From: Chondrosia reniformis
Taxonomy: Eukaryota; Porifera; Demospongiae; Chondrillida; Chondrillidae
NCBI GenBank assembly: GCA_947172415.1
Contig: OX359193.1
Location: forward strand, 3,094,501 to 3,158,500
Reading direction: 5' to 3'
DNA: 64,000 nt
The stretch's first letter is position 1, and each line of letters opens with the position of its first letter. The notes beneath the pieces are model-generated. The model ran no database searches. It saw only the letters and a list, made by a program, of their open reading frames with translations, and had not been told where the DNA came from. Below are positions 17,401-31,622 of this stretch, piece by piece. Made by a program: the position numbers and the translations under genes.

Positions 17401-20400
17401 CTAGTTTTATGTACTAGTTGTATTTATTAGTTCTATGTACTAGTTGTATGTACTAGTTGTATGTACTAGATGTATGTACTATTTATATGTACTGGCTATA
17501 TGTAGTAGTGGTATGAACTAGTTATATGTACTAGTTGTATGTATTAGTTGTATATACTAGTTGTATTTATTAGAAGTATGTACTAGTTATATGTTCTAAT
17601 TATTAGTTGTATGAACTAGTTATATGTACTAGGTTGTAGTTGTAGGCACTAGTTTTATGTACTACTTATATGTAATATGCGTATGTACTATTTATATGTA
17701 CTAGTTAAATTTTTATTTATTAGTTATATGTAGTAGGTGTGTGTACTAGTTATATGTACTAGTTGGAAGTACTAGATATATTCACTAGTTGTATGGACTA
17801 GTTCTATCTATATTTACTAGTTGTGGGTACTAGTTGTATGTGGTAGTTGTATGTAGTAGTTCTATGTACAAATTGTATGAACTAGTTGTGTGTTCTAGTT
17901 GTATTAATATATACTAGTTGTATGTACTAGTTTTATGTTCTTGTGGTAGATTCTTGTACTACTTATACTAGGTACTAGGAAGGTACTAGACGTATGTACT
18001 AGAAACTAGTTTTATGTACTAGTTCTATGCACTAGAAATGAATCAGTTGTATGTACAGGTTGTATGTACTAGTTGTATTTACTAGGTGTTTGTACTAGTT
18101 ATATGTTTTAATTATTAGTTGTATGAACTAGTTAAATGTACTAGTTGTATGTACTAGTTGTGTGTACTACATGTATGTACTAGTTATATGTAGTAGTTGA
18201 ATGGTGTAGGTGTATGTACTAGTTGTATTTACTAGTTTGTAGTTGTAAGCACTAGTTGTATGTACTACTTATATGTAGTATGCGTTTGTTCTATTTATAT
18301 GTACTAGTTAAATTTTTATGTATTAGTTATATGTAGTAGGTGTGTGTACTAGTTATATGTACTAGTTGCAAGTACTACTTATACGTACTAGTTGCAAGTA
18401 CTAGTTCTATTCACTAGTTACATGGACTAGTAGTAGCTATATTTACTAGTTGTAGGTACTAGTTGTATGTGGTAGTTGTATGTAGTAGTGCTATGCACAA
18501 ATTGTATGAAATAGTTTTGTGTTCTATTTGTATATATATACCAGTTGTATGTACTAGCTATGTACTAGTTGTATGTTCTAGTTGTATGTACTAGTTTTAT
18601 GTACTTGTTGGTTGTAGATTTTGTACTTGTTATAATAGGTACTAGGAAGGTACTAGTTGTATGCACTAGATATGAATCTGATGTATGTACAAGTTGTATG
18701 TACTAGTTGTATGCACTAGATGTATGTACTATTTACATGTATTAGTTATATGTAGTAGTTGTGTGGACCAGTTATATGTGCTAGTTGTCCCTATTGTTTG
18801 TATATACTAGTTGTATGGACTATTTGTATGTTCTAATTGTAGGTTCTAATACTAGTTATACTATGTACTAGGGAGGTACTTGTTGTATGTGCTTAATACT
18901 AGTTGTACGTACTGGTTGTATGATCTAATTATATGTATTAGATGTATGGACAAGTTATGGGTAATTGTTGTATGTACTAGTTATATGTATTAGTTGTATG
19001 TACTAATTGTATGTACTTTACCAGTTGTTTATACCAGAACTAGTTATATTTACTAGTTTTAGGTACTAATTGTATGTACTCGTTGCTACTTGTATTTGTT
19101 AATTACTAGTTGTATGTACTTGTTACTAGTTGTATGAACCAGTTGTAGGTATTATATAGTTGTATGTACTCGTTGCTACGTGTATGTACTAGTTCAATGT
19201 ATTAGTTTATATACTAGTACTAGTTAAATTTACTAATTGTAGATACTATATGAATATACTAGTTCTATGTTTGAGTTGTATATACTAGTTATATGAACTA
19301 GTCGTAGTACAAATTGTAAGTAATCAGTATACGTATTAATTGTATGTACAAGTTGTATGTGCTAGTTGTATGTGCTAGTTCTATGTACTATTTGTATGTA
19401 CTCGTTACTACTTGTATGTACCAGTTGTACGTTGTAGTTTTATGTTCTAGTACTGGTTATATATACTAATTTTAGGTACTAATTGTATGGACTTTTTGTA
19501 TGTGCAAGTGGTATATAGTTATGTTTGCTAGTTGTAAGTACTAGTCGAAAGTCCAATGTTCTAGTTATATGCACTATTTTAATGTACTAATTATTATGTA
19601 CTAATTGCATGTACTAGTTGTATGTATCAGTTTTATGTAGTCCTTCTATGTACTAGTTCTATGTACTAGTTATAGTTCTAGTTATATGTACTAGTTGTAT
19701 GTACTAGTTGTGTGTACTGGTTGTACTTACTATTTTTATGTACTAGTAAAATTTTTATGTTCTAGTTATATGTACTAGTGTTATGTACAATTTGTATGAA
19801 GTTGATGGAAGTTCTATTTGTATATACTAGTTTAATGTACTAGTTGTATGTATTCGTTACTGGTTGTTAGTACCAGTTGTATGTACCCGTTTTATGTACT
19901 AGTTCTAGTTTTATTTTCCAGTTGTATGTGGTAGTTGTATGAATTAGTACTAGTAAGCTTGAGTACTAGTTAATCTATTTACTAAGTAGGCACTGGCAAA
20001 ATGTCATACTAGTTGGAGTTCTAGTTTAATGTCCTAGTTGTATGTACTATTTATATATACTAATTTTATGTGTATGTTTCAATCATAGGTTCTAGTTGTA
20101 AGTACAAGTTGTATGAAGTAGTTGTTAGCCTAGTTGTATGTGCTAGTTTTATGTACTAGTTGTATGTACTAGTTATATCTATTACTTGTTTGTACTTGTT
20201 ATACATACTAGTAGAATGTGCTAGTTGTGTGTAATAGTTGTATGTACTAGTTGTATATACTATTTGTTAGTACTAGCTATATTTTCTAGTTGTATAAACT
20301 AGTTGAATGTACTAGTACTAGTTATATTTACTAGTGGTAAGTACATATTATATGTGCCAATATAGGCTGTATGCACTAGTTATATATATGTGTATATAAG

Positions 20401-22249
20401 GACTAGTTGTATGTACTAGTACTAGTGAGTTTGAGTACTAGTTAATCTAGATACTAAGTAGGCACTAGTTATATGTATATAACACTAGTTGGAGTTCTAG
20501 TTTAATGTCCTAGTTGTATGTACTATTTATATGTGTATGTTCAAGTCATAGGTACTAGTTGTAGGTGCAAGTTGTATGAAGTAGTTGTTCGCACTAGTTG
20601 TATGTGATAGTTGCGTGTACTAGTTGTATTTACTAGTTATATGCATTACTTGTTTGTACTTGTTATACGTACTAGTAGAATGTACTAGTAGTGTGTACTT
20701 GTTGTATGTACTAGTTTTATGTTATAGTTGTATGTACTAGTTGTATGTACTAGTGGTATGTACTAGATGCATGTCCTATTTATATGTACTTATTATATGT
20801 ATTACTTTTTTGTACTTGTTATACGTACTAGTAGAATGTACTAGTAGTGTGGACCAGTTGTATGTACTAGTTTTATGTTATAGTTGTATGTACTAGTTGT
20901 ATGCACTAGTGGTATGTTCTAGATGTATGTACTATTTATATGGAACAGTTAAATGTGTATATACTAGTTATATGTAGTAGTTGGTGTCAACTAGTTTTAT
21001 GTTATGGTTGTATTTACTAGTTGTATCTACTAGTTATATGTACTAGTTGTAGGTTCTGGTATTAGCAAAACTAGTTACTAAGCATGTACTATTTGTATGT
21101 ACAAGTACTAGTTATATTAACTATGTACTAGTTGAATGTAATAGTTATATGAACTAATTGCTTATTATAGTTCTATATAATAGTTGTATGTACTAATTAA
21201 ATGTACTAGTTGAATGTACTAGTTGTGTGTACAAGTTGCATGTTATGACTGTATGTATTAGTTATGTACTAGTTGTATGTACTAGTTCTAATAACTAGTT
21301 GGATGTATTAGGTGTATGTACTAATTGTATGTAATAGTTGTATTTACTAGTTGTACTTCTAGTTGTATGAACAAATTGTATGTACTAGTACTAGTTATAT
21401 TCAGTAGTTGAATTAGTTGGAGGTCTAGTTTGATGTACTAGTTGTATGTACTATTTATATGTACCAGTTATATGTGAATGTTCTAATCATAGGTTCAAAA
21501 TGTATGAACTAGTTGTATATACTAGTTGTACTAGTTATATGTGAATGTTCTAGTCATAGGTACAAAATGTATGAACTAGTTGGATATACTAGTTGTTTGT
21601 ACTAGTTGAACGTACTGGTTGAATGTACTTGTTGTATGTACTAGGTGTATGTAGTAGTTGTATGTACTAGTTATGTACTGGTTATGTGAACTAGTTTTAT
21701 GTCTTAGTTGGATGTGCTACTTGTATGAACTAGTTGTATGTACTATTTGTATGTACTAGTTGAATGTACTAGGTGTATGTACTGGTTATGTGTACTAGTT
21801 GTAAGTTCTAGTAGTAGTAATACTAGATACTAAGTAGGTATTAATTGTATGTACATGGTATAGTTATATTAACTAGTTGTAGGTACTAGTTATATGTCCT
21901 AGCTGAATGTAATAGTTGCATGTACTTATATATAATAATTATATATAATAATTGTATTTACCATTTGTATGTACTAGTTATGTACTAGTGGTATGTACTA
22001 GTACTGGTAATATTTACTAACTGTAGGCACTAGTTGTATGTACTAGCTGTACATACTAGCACTGGTTATATTTACTAGTTGTAGGTACTAGTTGTATGTA
22101 ATAGTTGGATGTAATAGTTGTATGAACTAGTTGTATATACTAGTATTAGTTATATTTACTAGTTGTAAGTATTAGTAGTATGTACTAATAGTATGTAGTA
22201 GTTGTATGTTCTAAGTGTATGAACAAATTTTATGTTCTAGTTGTATGTA
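14431..22249. repeat. 13-bp satellite array, 7.8 kb
   Basis: Degenerate 13-bp units near TAGTTGTATGTAC. Each unit carries CTAG (hence TAG on both strands), and 13 is not a multiple of three, so every frame is stopped often; that explains why no open frames occur here. The plus strand is T- and G-rich. Longer-period structure is superimposed (see 16097-17475). Confidence 0.95.
16097..17475. repeat. 461-bp higher-order repeat, three copies
   Basis: The landmark TATAACTATATAG starts at 16097, 16558 and 17019, exactly 461 bp apart, and the intervening sequence is near identical. Each copy is composed of two related halves of about 230 bp, the second marked by TATTACTATATAG. The near identity marks recent unequal exchange or a recent array expansion. 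Confidence 0.85.
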
Positions 22250-22422
22250 CTTATCTTTGTAAAGGTTCATCTTTCGACTTTTAGAGCGTCTAGAGACCTA
22301 GTTTTTTCTAATTCTTCTGTCGGCCAAACGTTTCGACCCTGGGGGTCTTCTTCAGTGACAGTGGAAAAAACTGCATCTCTATATGCTCTAAAAGTCAAAA
22401 GATGAACCTTTACAATGATAAG
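22250..22422. mobile_element. Small TIR element (MITE-like), 173 bp
   Basis: Positions 22250-22287 and 22385-22422 are 38-bp inverted repeats with a few mismatches. The interior contains a GTTTCGACCCTGGGGGTCTTC-like motif (the reverse reads GAAGAC...GGGTCGAAAC) that I recognise as common in dispersed invertebrate repeats. It interrupts 13-bp satellite. About 33 bp of further non-satellite sequence lies between 22423 and 22455 and may belong to it. Confidence 0.75.
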
Positions 22423-22455
22423 TTCGACGCGGTTAGAAGAAATCCTTATTCCATT

Positions 22456-24840
22456 ATTGTATGTACTTGTTATATACTAGTTGTATGTATTAGTTGTATA
22501 TATTAGTTGTATGTACTAGTTGTGTGTGCTAGTGGTATGTGTTAACTGTATGCTATGCACTAGATGCATGTACTAGTTCTAATAACTAGTTGCATTTACT
22601 AGTAATGGTAATATTTACTAGTTGTAGGTACTAGTTTTATGCACTAGTTGCATGTACTATTGCAAGCTATATTTACTAATTATAGGTATTAGTTTTATGT
22701 AGTAGCTGTATGTTCTAATTGTTTGAACTAAATCTATGTACTAATTGTATGTACTAGTTATGTACTAGTTATATGATCTAGTTTTAAGTACTAGTTCTGT
22801 GTACTAGTTGTATGTACTAATTATATGTACTATTTGTATGTACTAATTGTATGTACTAGTTGTATGTACTATTTATAGGTACCAATTATATGTGTATATA
22901 CTAGTTGGGTACTATTTATAGGTACTAGTTTTAAGTCCTAGCACTAGTATAATTAGGTACTAATTAGGTACTTGTTGTAAGTACTAATTGCATATACTAG
23001 TTGTATGTACTAGCTGTATGTGCTAGTTGTAGCAACTAGTAATATGTTCTAGTACAAGTAATATGTTCTAGTACAAGTAATATGTTCTAGTACAAGTAAT
23101 ATTTAATCGTTATATTTACTAGTTGAATGTACTAGCACAAGTTATATATATTAGTTATATTTACCAGTTATATTTACTAGTTGTTTGTACTGGTTGTATG
23201 TACTACGTGTATGTACTAGTTGTAGCACTAATTCTATGGACTAGTTGTATGTACTAGATGTATGTACTAATTGTGTGAAATAATTATACGTCATAGTAGG
23301 AGTTCTAGTTCAATGTACTAGTTGTATGGACTATTTATATGTACTAGTTATATGTGCATGTACTAGTTATACGTAGTAGTTGTTTGTACTAGGTATATGT
23401 ACTAGTTGTATGTCCTATTTGTATATAATTTTAAATGTACTACTTGTAGGTTCTAGTACTAGTTATACTAGGTACTAGGCAGGTGCTAGTTGTATGTACT
23501 AGCACTAGTTATATTTACTGGTTGTAGGTCCTAGTTGCATGGACTTGTTGAATGTTACAATTGTATGTACTAATTGTATGTACTAGTTGTATGTACTAGT
23601 TGTAAGAACTAGTTGTATGTACTAGTAGAAGTTATATTTAATAGTTGTAGGTATTAGTTGCATGTACTGGTTGTATGTAGTAGTTTTATGTTCTAATTGT
23701 ATGAACTAGTTGTATGTACCACCTGTATGCACTAGTTATATACTTGGTGTATGTACTTGTTGTATGTACTTGTTGTATGTACTAGTTGTATGTCCTAGTT
23801 GTATTTACTACTTGTATGTCCTAATTGAATGTACTAGTTGTATGTACTATTAGTATGTACTAGTTGTAAGTATTAGGTGTATGTACTAGTTATGTGTACC
23901 AGTTGTAGGTTTCTAGTTCTAGTAATACCAGATATTAAGTAGGTATTAGTTGAATTTACAAGTACCAGTTATATTAAATATTTGTAGGTCCTACTTATAT
24001 GTACTTGTCGAATGTAATAGTTGCATGTATTAATTGTATATAATAGTTGTATGTACCAGTTGTATGTACTAGTTATGTACTAGTTGTATGTAATAGTTGT
24101 ATGTACTAGTAGGATTAACTAGTGGAATGTACAAGTAAAGGTAATATATACTAACTGTAAGCACTAGTTGTATGTACTAGTTGTACGTAATAGCACTGGT
24201 TATATTTACTAGGGTACGTACAAGTTGTCTGTACTAGTTGAATGTTATAGTTGTATGAACTAGTTGTTTGTAGTAGTAAAAGTTATTTTTCCTACTTGTA
24301 GGCATTAGTTGTATGTCCTAGTGTATGTAGTAGTTGTATGTTGTAATTGCATGAACTAATTTTATGTACTAGTTGTATGTACTAGTTATATACTAAAGTA
24401 TGTACTAGTTGTTTGTACTAGTTATACGTACTAGCACTGGTTATATTTATTATTTGTAGGTATTAGTTGTATGTACTAGTTGTATGTAGTAGTTTTATGT
24501 TCTAATTGTATGAACTAATTTTATATACTAGTTGTATGTATTAGTTGTATAAACTAGTGGTATGTACTGGTTGTGTGTACTAGTTGTATGTATTAACTGT
24601 ATGTATTAGTTATGTACTAGGTGCATGTGCTAGTTCTAATATGTACTAGTACTAGTAATATTTACTAGTTGTAGTTACTAGTTTTATGAACTAGTTGTAT
24701 GTACTAGTACTAGTACTAGATATATTCAGTAGTTGTAATAGTTGGAGGTCTAGTTTGATGTACTTGTTGTATATACTATTTATATGTACCAGTTATATGT
24801 GAATGTTCTAGTCATAGGTACTAATTGTACAAATTGTATG
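22456..24840. repeat. 13-bp satellite array
   Basis: Continuation of the array beyond the TIR element. Its last part (a stretch with AGTTGGAGGTCTAGTTTGA) recurs at the end of each array just before a boundary module, so array ends are positionally conserved. Confidence 0.95.
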
Positions 24841-25555
24841 AACTAGCGTTCCTAGGATAAAAATGGCGGCAGAACTCGATTAAATGGTCCCGAAGCTATA
24901 CAACCTATTTCCGAGTTACAAATGGCTGCAAATTTCGAAAATATGGGCTATGACGCCATACCGAAGACCGTTTCTAGGTTACAAATGACCGCCAAATTTG
25001 ATTAAAGGGTCCCCGAAGCTCTGAGACCTATCTGTGAGTTAACATTGTCTACAAATTTTGAAAATATGGGCTATGAAAGCGTACCAAAGACCATTCCTAG
25101 GATAAAAATGGCCGTCGAACTCGATAAAAGTGTCTCCGAAGCTCTATGACTTATCAGCGAGTTAAAATGGCTGCCGATTTCAAACATATAGGCTATGAAT
25201 CTGTACCGAAGACTGTTCCTAGGATAACAAGTAGTTCTAGTTTAAAAACTCATGGGGCTACCGCCCCCCGAATTTACTCGAACTACTTGGCTGTATCGTT
25301 GGGATTTGACATATTACTCTTAATCCTAACGATTGAGGACGCTTAAGTGTCCTAAAAATTACAAATAGCGACAGAAAAGCTTCGTTAACTGAAGCTTCCT
25401 GAACGCCACCATTTGCAAAAACGATGTATTGACGTATAAATTAAGTGTTACAATAGTTGCGTATGAACTCATATTATACATCTATCGACGTATAAACTGT
25501 GTTATAAAAATTGCGTATGAACTCGTATTATATACATATTTATCTATCTATATAC
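24841..25555. repeat. Macrosatellite boundary module, copy 2, left part
   Basis: Three 121-123-bp units plus a partial one (anchors near 24961, 25084 and 25205), the palindrome 25228-25289, the conserved tail, and two 56-bp units. It is then split by inserted DNA in the AT microsatellite; its end segment resumes at 27872-27985. Confidence 0.9.
25228..25289. repeat. 62-bp palindrome, forward orientation
   Basis: Same as 13952-14013 with a few substitutions, including one in the left outer arm (TTCTAG for TTCGAG) that weakens the stem. Confidence 0.9.
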
Positions 25556-26491
25556 AGTACAAGTTACAATATACTAAGGTAATCTAATATAATATAATAT
25601 AATATAAATAATATAATATAATTAATTAATTCATATGGCTCCAAGAAAGGACTTAGAAACAAAATGGGCATATCATCATAAAGTTTAGGGTATAAAACCC
25701 ATTTTAAATTAAGGGATTTTTAATTTAGGCCTCCGTTTGTTAGAAAACAGAGGACAAAGTCTGCATATAAAAGGCCATAGGACTATAGAAAACCTATGGG
25801 AAATTTATATGCAAACAATGTGTTATATTGATAAAAAATTTCAATTTGTCAGATAACTGTGAAATCAACATGTATCATGGTACATGTGTATAAGAAACGT
25901 CTGACGAAGTTTTGCTTAATTAAATGAGCAAAATAATCAAGATATAATGAAGAATTCAAAGTTACGATTGTGCAAGCTGGTGATGTATTGTGATGTTTTT
26001 CTAATGCGTCACCAAGACCTTCGTATGTCGCTCCGTACACACATTTTGTGAATCATGTGACGTTGCGTAAACGTCACCGACTCGTTGCTAAAGAAGATCA
26101 TCCTTCGAGAACGGCTATGACAAGTCGATGCTCTCCTACGAGAAGGAGCTACCGAACAGGCGAGTTGTAGCGAAGGTTAGATAAAGCGTTTTTGTATACG
26201 TTCCCGTCAAGTTTGAGGCAGAGTTGTTCCTATATTGATGCGAAAGACTGGATTCGTTTGGTCGACCGTATTACTTTGGTAATTTAAGCTCTGCCTTCTC
26301 TTCTTACGTTATCTGTTAATATTTTTACTTGTCCATGTGTAGGAATTAGGAGTGTTTGTTGCGATCATTACGAGAATCAAGCTTTGTTGAGTGTCAGCAA
26401 CATGAATTTACTAATTTCCTATTTATACTGAATTGTATTCCCACTCCTCATATATTGCTGATGCATGAAGACCTCTGGGTTGAAACGTCCA
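25556..26491. other. Inserted non-satellite DNA, no gene seen
   Basis: This begins with AT-rich sequence and GGTAATCTAA, then a stretch with CATATGGCTCCAAGAAAGGA that recurs in module copy 5 (58,940 region). The rest looks unique. A short perfect hairpin (GTGACGTT and its complement) lies at 26058-26078. No open frame has a recognisable domain. Confidence 0.6.
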
Positions 26492-26536
26492 GAATTAGTA
26501 AATTCATATTGCTGACTTTCAACTAGGCTTTATTCT
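26373..26536. mobile_element. Small foldback/MITE-like element
   Basis: About 45-bp imperfect inverted repeats (26373-26418 and 26491-26536) flank an interior with TGAAGACCTCTGGGTTGAAA, related to the motif in the element at 22250-22422. The right terminal repeat is also the outer end of the large palindrome that follows. Confidence 0.6.
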
Positions 26537-27871
26537 TATCCATGTTAGTACGTTTTCCATGTGTACTACATACAGTAACGAAATTGCTTATAGCGAATGT
26601 CTATAAGTATAGTGAAATACTTTGTTAGCTAATTACACTCAAGTACACTACACAGTGCAAGTTACTAGCAAATATATAAAATATTAAATAACAATCAAGT
26701 ACTACACAGTACAAGTTACAAATTTAAGAGATCCAAGTGACTATGTAATATTAAAATTACAATCAAGTACTAGCTACACAGTGCAAGTTACAAATTTAAA
26801 GAGATCCAAGTGACCCCTAGGATAATCAGTATTTTAAACAGTACAAGACTTTAGTCACACTAGTACTGTTGCAGGCTTTGAAATCCTCAACTACTGCATA
26901 GAGAGTAGTAGTTGATACAGATCATCCAATTGCAAGGTAGAACACATGGCCTACCAATTACCTTTTCACACCTTAGTATAGACTGAAGATGATGCATCTG
27001 CATGCCATATATGAACAAAGGCTTCAGTATTAAAGGGGTCTCAGCTAATAACCACAGCAGATTTGATTTGCCTTGTGAGGGAGCTAAGAACACCGAAGGT
27101 TGGTTGCATGCATTGGCATAATCAACAGGGTTAGAGACCATTTTGTAACTTGTACACAAGGGACATCATATACGTATATAAAGGCCTTGGCCTTTTATGT
27201 CCCTTGTGTACAAGTTACAAAATGGTCTCTAACCCTGTTGATTATGCCAATGCATGCAACCAACCTTCGGTGTTCTTAGCTCCCTCACAAGGCAAATCAA
27301 ATCTGCTGTGGTTATTAGCTGAGACCCCTTTAATACTGAAGCCTTTGTTGATATATGGCATGCAGATGCATCATCTTCAGTCTATACTAAGGTGTGAAAA
27401 GGTAATTGGTAGGCCATGTGTTCTACCTTGCAATTGGATGATCTGTATCAACTACTACTCTCTATGCAGTAGTTGAGGATTTCAAAGCCTGCAACAGTAC
27501 TAGTGTGACTAAAGTCTTGTACTGTTTAAAATACTGATTATCCTAGGGGTCACTTTGATCTCTTTAAATTTGTAACTTGCACTGTGTAGCTAGTACTTGA
27601 TTGTAATTTTAATATTACATAGTCACTTGGATCTCTTAAATTTGTAACTTGTACTGTGTAGTACTTGATTGTTATTTAATATTTTATATATTTGCTAGTA
27701 ACTTGCACTGTGTAGTGTACTTGAGTGTAATTAGCTAACAAAGTATTTCACTATACTTATAGACATTCGCTATAAGCAATTTCGTTACTGTATGTAGTAC
27801 ACATGGAAAACGTACTAACATGTATAAGAATAAAGCCTAGTTGAAAGTCAGCAATATGAATTTACTAATTC
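26492..27871. repeat. Large palindrome: 675-bp arms, 30-bp spacer
   Basis: Positions 26492-27166 and 27197-27871 are reverse complements over 675 bp without indels and with only a few mismatches seen. The spacer 27167-27196 itself contains AAAGGCC...GGCCTTT. One arm matches a single-copy, more diverged sequence in module 5 (about 59,040-59,520), so the second arm arose by inverted duplication. Each arm happens to hold an open frame of about 90-108 codons; the module 5 relative has indels there, so I treat it as chance. Confidence 0.95.
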
Positions 27872-27985
27872 CGGAATATATATATATATATATATATGTA
27901 TATATCCGTAACATAAAGCCATACTTAAATCGCGTTATGAAAACAATCGAGGGGGCTGCCGAATTTTATTCAAGGGTCCCCTGGT
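27872..27985. repeat. Macrosatellite boundary module, copy 2, end segment
   Basis: AT microsatellite followed by CCGTAACATAAAGCCATAC and GAGGGGGCTGCCGAATTT, matching the ends of modules 1, 3, 4 and 5. It shows that 25556-27871 was inserted within the microsatellite of the module. Confidence 0.85.
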
Positions 27986-30900
27986 TTCTATTATTTATAT
28001 GTGCTAGTTATATGCTTATGTATTAGTTATATGTAGTAGGTGTTTGTACTATTTATATATACTAGTTATATTTTTATGTATTAGTTATATGTAGTAGGTG
28101 TGTGTACTAGTTATATGTACTAGTTGTATGTATAAACTAGTTGTATGTTCTAGTTGTATGTACTAGTTGAATATACTAGTTTTAAGAACTAGGTGTATGT
28201 ACTAGTTGCAGTACTATTTATAATAATTGGATATATGTGAATGTACTAGTTATATGTAGTAAGTGAATATGCTAGTTATATGTCCTAGTTGCTTTCACTT
28301 GTATGTAGTAGCTATGTACTACTTTTATATACAAGTTGTACCTTCTAGTATTATGTACTCGTTCTATGAGCTACTTGTATATACTAGTTCCTAGTTGTAT
28401 GTACTAGTTGTATGTACTATTTATAAGAACCAGTTATATGTATATGTACTAGTTATATGCTTGTGTACTAGGTATCTCTACTAGTTGTATGCACTAGCTG
28501 TATGCACTAGTTGTATGAACTATTTATAATTTCTAGGTATATGTGTATGTACTAGTCATATGTAGTAGGTGAATGTACTAGTTTTATGTCCTAGTTGTTT
28601 GTACTAGCAGAATGTACTAGTTGTATGTACTAGGGGTGTGTAGTATTTTGATGTACTAGTTGCATATACAAGTTGTATGTTCTAGTATTATGTACTCGTT
28701 CTATGAACTTGTAGTATGTTCTAGTTTCTAGTTGTACACACTAGTAGTATGTACTAGTTGTATGTACTATGTGTATGTACTAGTTGTTGGTTCATGTACT
28801 AGTTATACTAGGTACTAGAGAGGTTGTAGCTGTACGTACTAGATACTAGTTGTATATACTACTTTTATGAACTAGTTGTATGTACTTTTTACATGTACTA
28901 GTTGTATGTACTAGTTGTATGTACGGCTTATATGTATTCGTTATATTTGTATGAACTAGATATATGTATTAGTTGAACGTATTATTTATATGTACTATTT
29001 ATATGTGTATGTACCAGTTATATGTACTAGCTGTATGTACTTGCTGTATATACTGATTGCATTTGCTAGTTTTATGTACTAGTACTAGTTATATTTACTA
29101 GTTTTAGGTACTAGTTATGTACGAGTTGGACGCACTAGTTTTACGTATGAACTAGTTGTATGTAGTAGCTATATACAAGTTGTGTATACATGTTGTACAT
29201 TCTAGTATTATGTTCTCCTTCTATGAACTAGTTGTATGTACTAGTGTATAGTTGTATGTACTAGTTGTATGTATTAGTTGTATGTACTCTTTGTATATAT
29301 GTACTATGTGTATGTACTATTTATAAGTACCAGTTATATGTGTATGGACTAGTTATTTGTACTAGTTGTATGCACTAGCTGTAAGTACTAGTTGTATGTA
29401 CTATATATAATTACAAGGTATATGTGTATTTACTGGGTATATGTAGTAGGTATATGTAATAATTATTTGACCTAATTGTTTGGTCTAGTTGTATGTACTA
29501 GTTGAATGTACTAGTTGCAAGTACTAATTGCATGTTCTAGTTGTGTGTATTATTTGGTTTGTACTAGTTGTATGTACTAGTAGCATGTGCTAGTTGTATG
29601 CACGACTTTTATGTACTAGTCCTAGTTATATTTACTAGTTGTAGATACTAGTTGTATGTAGAAGTTGTATGTAGTAGTTGTTTGTTAGAATTGTTTGTAC
29701 TAGTGGAATGTACAAATTGTATGTAATAGTTGTGTACCAGTTGTACATTCTAGTTCTATGTATATACTAGTCATAAATATTAGCTATGTACTAGTTGCAT
29801 ATACAAGTTGTATGTTCTAGTATTATGTACTCGTTCTATGAACTAGTAGTATGTACTAGTTTCTAGTTGTATACACTAGTAGTATGTACTAGTTTCTAGT
29901 TGTATACACTAGTAGTATGTACTTGTTGTATGTACTATGTGTATGTACTAGTTGTTGGTTCATGTACTAGTTATACTAGGTACTAGAGAGGTTGTAGTTG
30001 TATGTACTAGATACTAGTTGCATGTACTAGTTGTATATACCAGTTTTATGAACTAGTTATATGTACTATTTATATGTACTAGTTGTATGTACTTGTTGTT
30101 TGAACTAGTTGTAGTTTCCAGTACAAGTTATACTAGGTATTTGGAAGGAACTAATTTTTTGTACTTGTTGTATGTACTATTGTTAAGTACTATTCATATG
30201 TAGTAGCTATATGTACTAGTTATATGTACTAGTTGTATGTACTAGTTGTATGTAATATTTATAAGTACTAGTTGTATGTATTGGTTGTATGAACTACTTA
30301 TATGAACTCGTTATATTTGTATGTCCTAGATGCATGTACTATTTTTTGTACTAGATGTAGGTAACAGTTGTATGTACTAGTTGTGTGTAGTAGTCATATG
30401 TACTAGTTGAGTGTAATTGTTGCATGTACTAGTTGTATATACTATTTATAAGTACGAGTTGTATGTATTGGTTGTATGAACTACTTATATGAACTCGTTA
30501 TATTTGTATGTACTAGATGCATGTACTATTTATATGTACTAGATGTAGGTAATAGTTGTAGGTACTAGTTGTATGTATGAGTTGTATGTTCTAAATATAG
30601 GTTCAAATACTAGTTATACTAGGACCTAGGTAGGCACTAGTTGTCTGTACTAGATATTTCTTGTATGTACTATTTATATGTACTAGTTATGTGCCAGTTG
30701 TATGTATTAGTTGTACGTATATAAGAGTTGTATGTAGTAGCTATCTACTAGTTGTATATACAAGTTGTACATTCTAGTATTATGTACTCATTCTATGAAA
30801 TACTTGTATGTACTAGTTTCTAGTTATATGTAATATTTTTATGTCCTATTCGTATGAACTATGTGTATGTGTATTTATAAGTACCAGTTATATGTGTATG

Positions 30901-31622
30901 TACTAGTTAAATTTTTGTGTAATAGTACTGGTTATATTTATGTGTACTAGTTATATGTACTAGTTGTATGTACTAGTTGCATGTACTAGTTGTATGTACT
31001 AATTTTATGAACTAGTTGTATACACTAGTTCTATGCACTAACACTAGTTATATTTACTAGTTGTATGTACTTGTTGTGTGTATTAGATATGAACCAGTTG
31101 TATGTACACGTTTTATGCACTAGTTGTATATACTAGTTGTGTGTACTATATATGCGTACTAATTGTATGCACTTGATGTATGTACTAGTTGTATATACTA
31201 GTTGTAGGTTCCAGTACTAGTTATACTAGTTACTAGGTAGGTACTAGTTGTATGTACGAGATACTAGTAGTGTGTACTAGTTGTTTGTACTATTTATATG
31301 TACCAATTGTATGTAGTAGTTATATGTACTAGTTGAGTGTAATTGTTGTATGTACTAGTTGTATATACTATTTATAAGTACTAGTTGTATAACTGGTTGT
31401 ATGAACTACTTATATGAATTTGTTATATTTGTATGTACTAGATATATGTACTAGTTTTATGTAATAGACATATGTAGTAGTTGTATGTACTAGTTATACG
31501 TACTAGTTGTATTTACTATTTATATTTTCTAATTATATGTGTATGTACTAGCTCTATGTATATACTGATTGTAGGTGCTAATATGCACGTACGAGTTGTA
31601 TGTACTACTACTATATAGTTAT
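27986..31622. repeat. 13-bp satellite array
   Basis: Degenerate 13-bp units. The start of the array (TATTTTTATGTATTAGTTAT and following) matches array starts after modules 3, 4 and 5. Confidence 0.95.

Noticed and set aside
14431-24840. CRISPR-like array
   Set aside because: Units are continuous degenerate 13-mers without spacers or cas genes, in an animal-type context.
26887-27476. Two nearly identical proteins on opposite strands
   Set aside because: They are the two arms of the palindrome. The diverged relative in module 5 has indels and a stop there, so the frame is not conserved.
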